DNA of 14,870 nt from Bacillota bacterium (GTDB lineage Bacteria; Bacillota; Clostridia; Lachnospirales; Lachnospiraceae). Positions within the stretch are counted from its first letter, which is position 1, and each line of letters starts with the position of its first letter. Below, in pieces: positions 14,682-14,870 of the stretch. The position numbers and the translations under genes were made by a program. Location of the stretch: contig JAEWHU010000061.1 in NCBI GenBank assembly GCA_023387635.1, positions 1 to 14,870 on the forward strand, in the 5' to 3' direction. Under the pieces are notes generated by a model. That model was not told the DNA's origin. It was given only the letters and a program-made list of their open reading frames with translations, and ran no database searches.

Positions 14682-14698
14682 CACCGGCTATGCCGGTG
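14682..14698. other. Left-end hairpin of the IS200-like element
   Basis: CACCGGC (14682-14688), loop TAT, GCCGGTG (14692-14698): a perfect 7-bp GC-rich stem. Subterminal imperfect or perfect hairpins recognised as single strands by TnpA are the hallmark of this family. Confidence 0.7.
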
Positions 14699-14725
14699 CG
14701 TCCCCAGCTAGCTTTAGCTTTAAGT

Positions 14726-14785
14726 AAAAAACCTCCTATGATATAATAGTTGTGGGTTTGCCAACCACAAAATTACATAGGAGGT
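14726..14785. promoter_or_regulatory. tnpA: tnpA leader hairpin hiding the ribosome-binding site; terminator on the other strand
   Basis: ACCTCCTATG (14731-14740) pairs perfectly with CATAGGAGGT (14776-14785), which contains the tnpA SD. An inner TTGTGG/CCACAA stem (14750-14755, 14765-14770) extends it. On the minus strand the same hairpin is followed by TTTTTT (14731-14726), a good terminator for antisense or outside transcripts heading toward the regulator operon. Confidence 0.75.
14739..14747 (+). promoter_or_regulatory. tnpA: Extended -10 promoter inside the tnpA leader
   Basis: TG-A-TATAAT is an extended -10 element; the -35 region (TTTAAG, 14719-14724) is weak. Transcripts would start near 14754, after the left arm of the SD-hiding hairpin. 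Confidence 0.5.
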
Positions 14786-14792
14786 ATCCAAA

Positions 14793-14870
14793 ATGGATAT
14801 GAATAGTTTAGCCCATACAAAGTGGGAATGCAAGTATCATTTGGTGTTTGCGCCAAAATATCGTAGACAG
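14793..14870 (+). CDS. tnpA: IS200/IS605-family TnpA transposase, N-terminal fragment
   Basis: TnpA is the single-strand Y1 transposase of IS200/IS605 elements. Only 26 codons lie in the window, starting MDMNSLAHTKWECKYHLVFA and continuing with PKYRRQ. The HTKW.CKYH.VFAPKYRR pattern is highly characteristic of this family's N-terminus. The SD AGGAGG (14779-14784) lies 8 bases before the ATG. The HUH motif and catalytic tyrosine are beyond the window edge, so intactness cannot be judged. Confidence 0.9.
   Translation, partial: MDMNSLAHTKWECKYHLVFAPKYRRQ

Larger units (their letters stand above)
14675..14870 (+). mobile_element. Partial IS200/IS605-type element, left end
   Basis: The element enters at the right edge: a GC-rich subterminal hairpin (14682-14698), a structured leader (14731-14785) and the tnpA start (14793). 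The exact tip is uncertain; IS200-type elements have no terminal inverted repeats and make no target duplication. The GC-rich hairpin contrasts with the AT-rich surroundings. Confidence 0.75.

Noticed and set aside
14457..14711. 84-codon plus-strand open frame opposite the regulator promoter region
   Set aside because: It crosses the inverted repeat and the IS end hairpin and has no start signal; it is chance AT-rich reading.

Overview
This is a low-GC window from a Gram-positive anaerobe, most likely a Lachnospiraceae-type clostridium. The inference rests on codon usage, purine-rich Shine-Dalgarno (SD) sites, gene order and the protein sequences; no species marker is present. Every recognised housekeeping gene lies on the minus strand, and both edges of the window run into truncated insertion sequences.

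Right to left along the minus strand, a CdaR/PucR-type regulator (13383-14471) is followed by ftsE, ftsX, a coiled-coil M23 peptidoglycan hydrolase and an S41 (Ctp) protease, which ends at a good terminator near 8812-8858. FtsEX is the ABC-like complex that switches on division-site peptidoglycan hydrolases through a coiled-coil partner. The neighbouring M23 protein has that architecture and keeps all its catalytic residues. The protease could process or limit the hydrolase (inference). Next come uvrB and uvrA (nucleotide excision repair), a YfbR-like HD-domain 5'-nucleotidase with its own promoter, and guaA (GMP synthetase). To my knowledge B. subtilis also keeps uvrBA close to ftsEX-ctpB, so this is an old Firmicute neighbourhood.

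Between guaA and yfbR is an AT-rich region (about 1902-2544) with degenerate short tandem repeats, a strong plus-strand promoter overlapped by an inverted repeat, and one plus-strand gene for a small unknown membrane protein. That gene and yfbR converge on a shared hairpin terminator.

At the left edge, positions 1-76 encode the start of an IS1182-type transposase reading out of the window. Its presumed IS end lies against the guaA terminator. At the right edge, 14793-14870 encode the start of an IS200/IS605-type TnpA. It is preceded by a GC-rich end hairpin and a leader hairpin that buries the ribosome-binding site.

No CRISPR array, rRNA or tRNA gene, or recognisable defence system was seen. 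The most interesting signals are regulatory: three tandem 13-bp palindromes over the M23 promoter, a 14-bp perfect inverted repeat just upstream of the cdaR-like/ftsEX promoter, and the leader logic of the IS200-like element.
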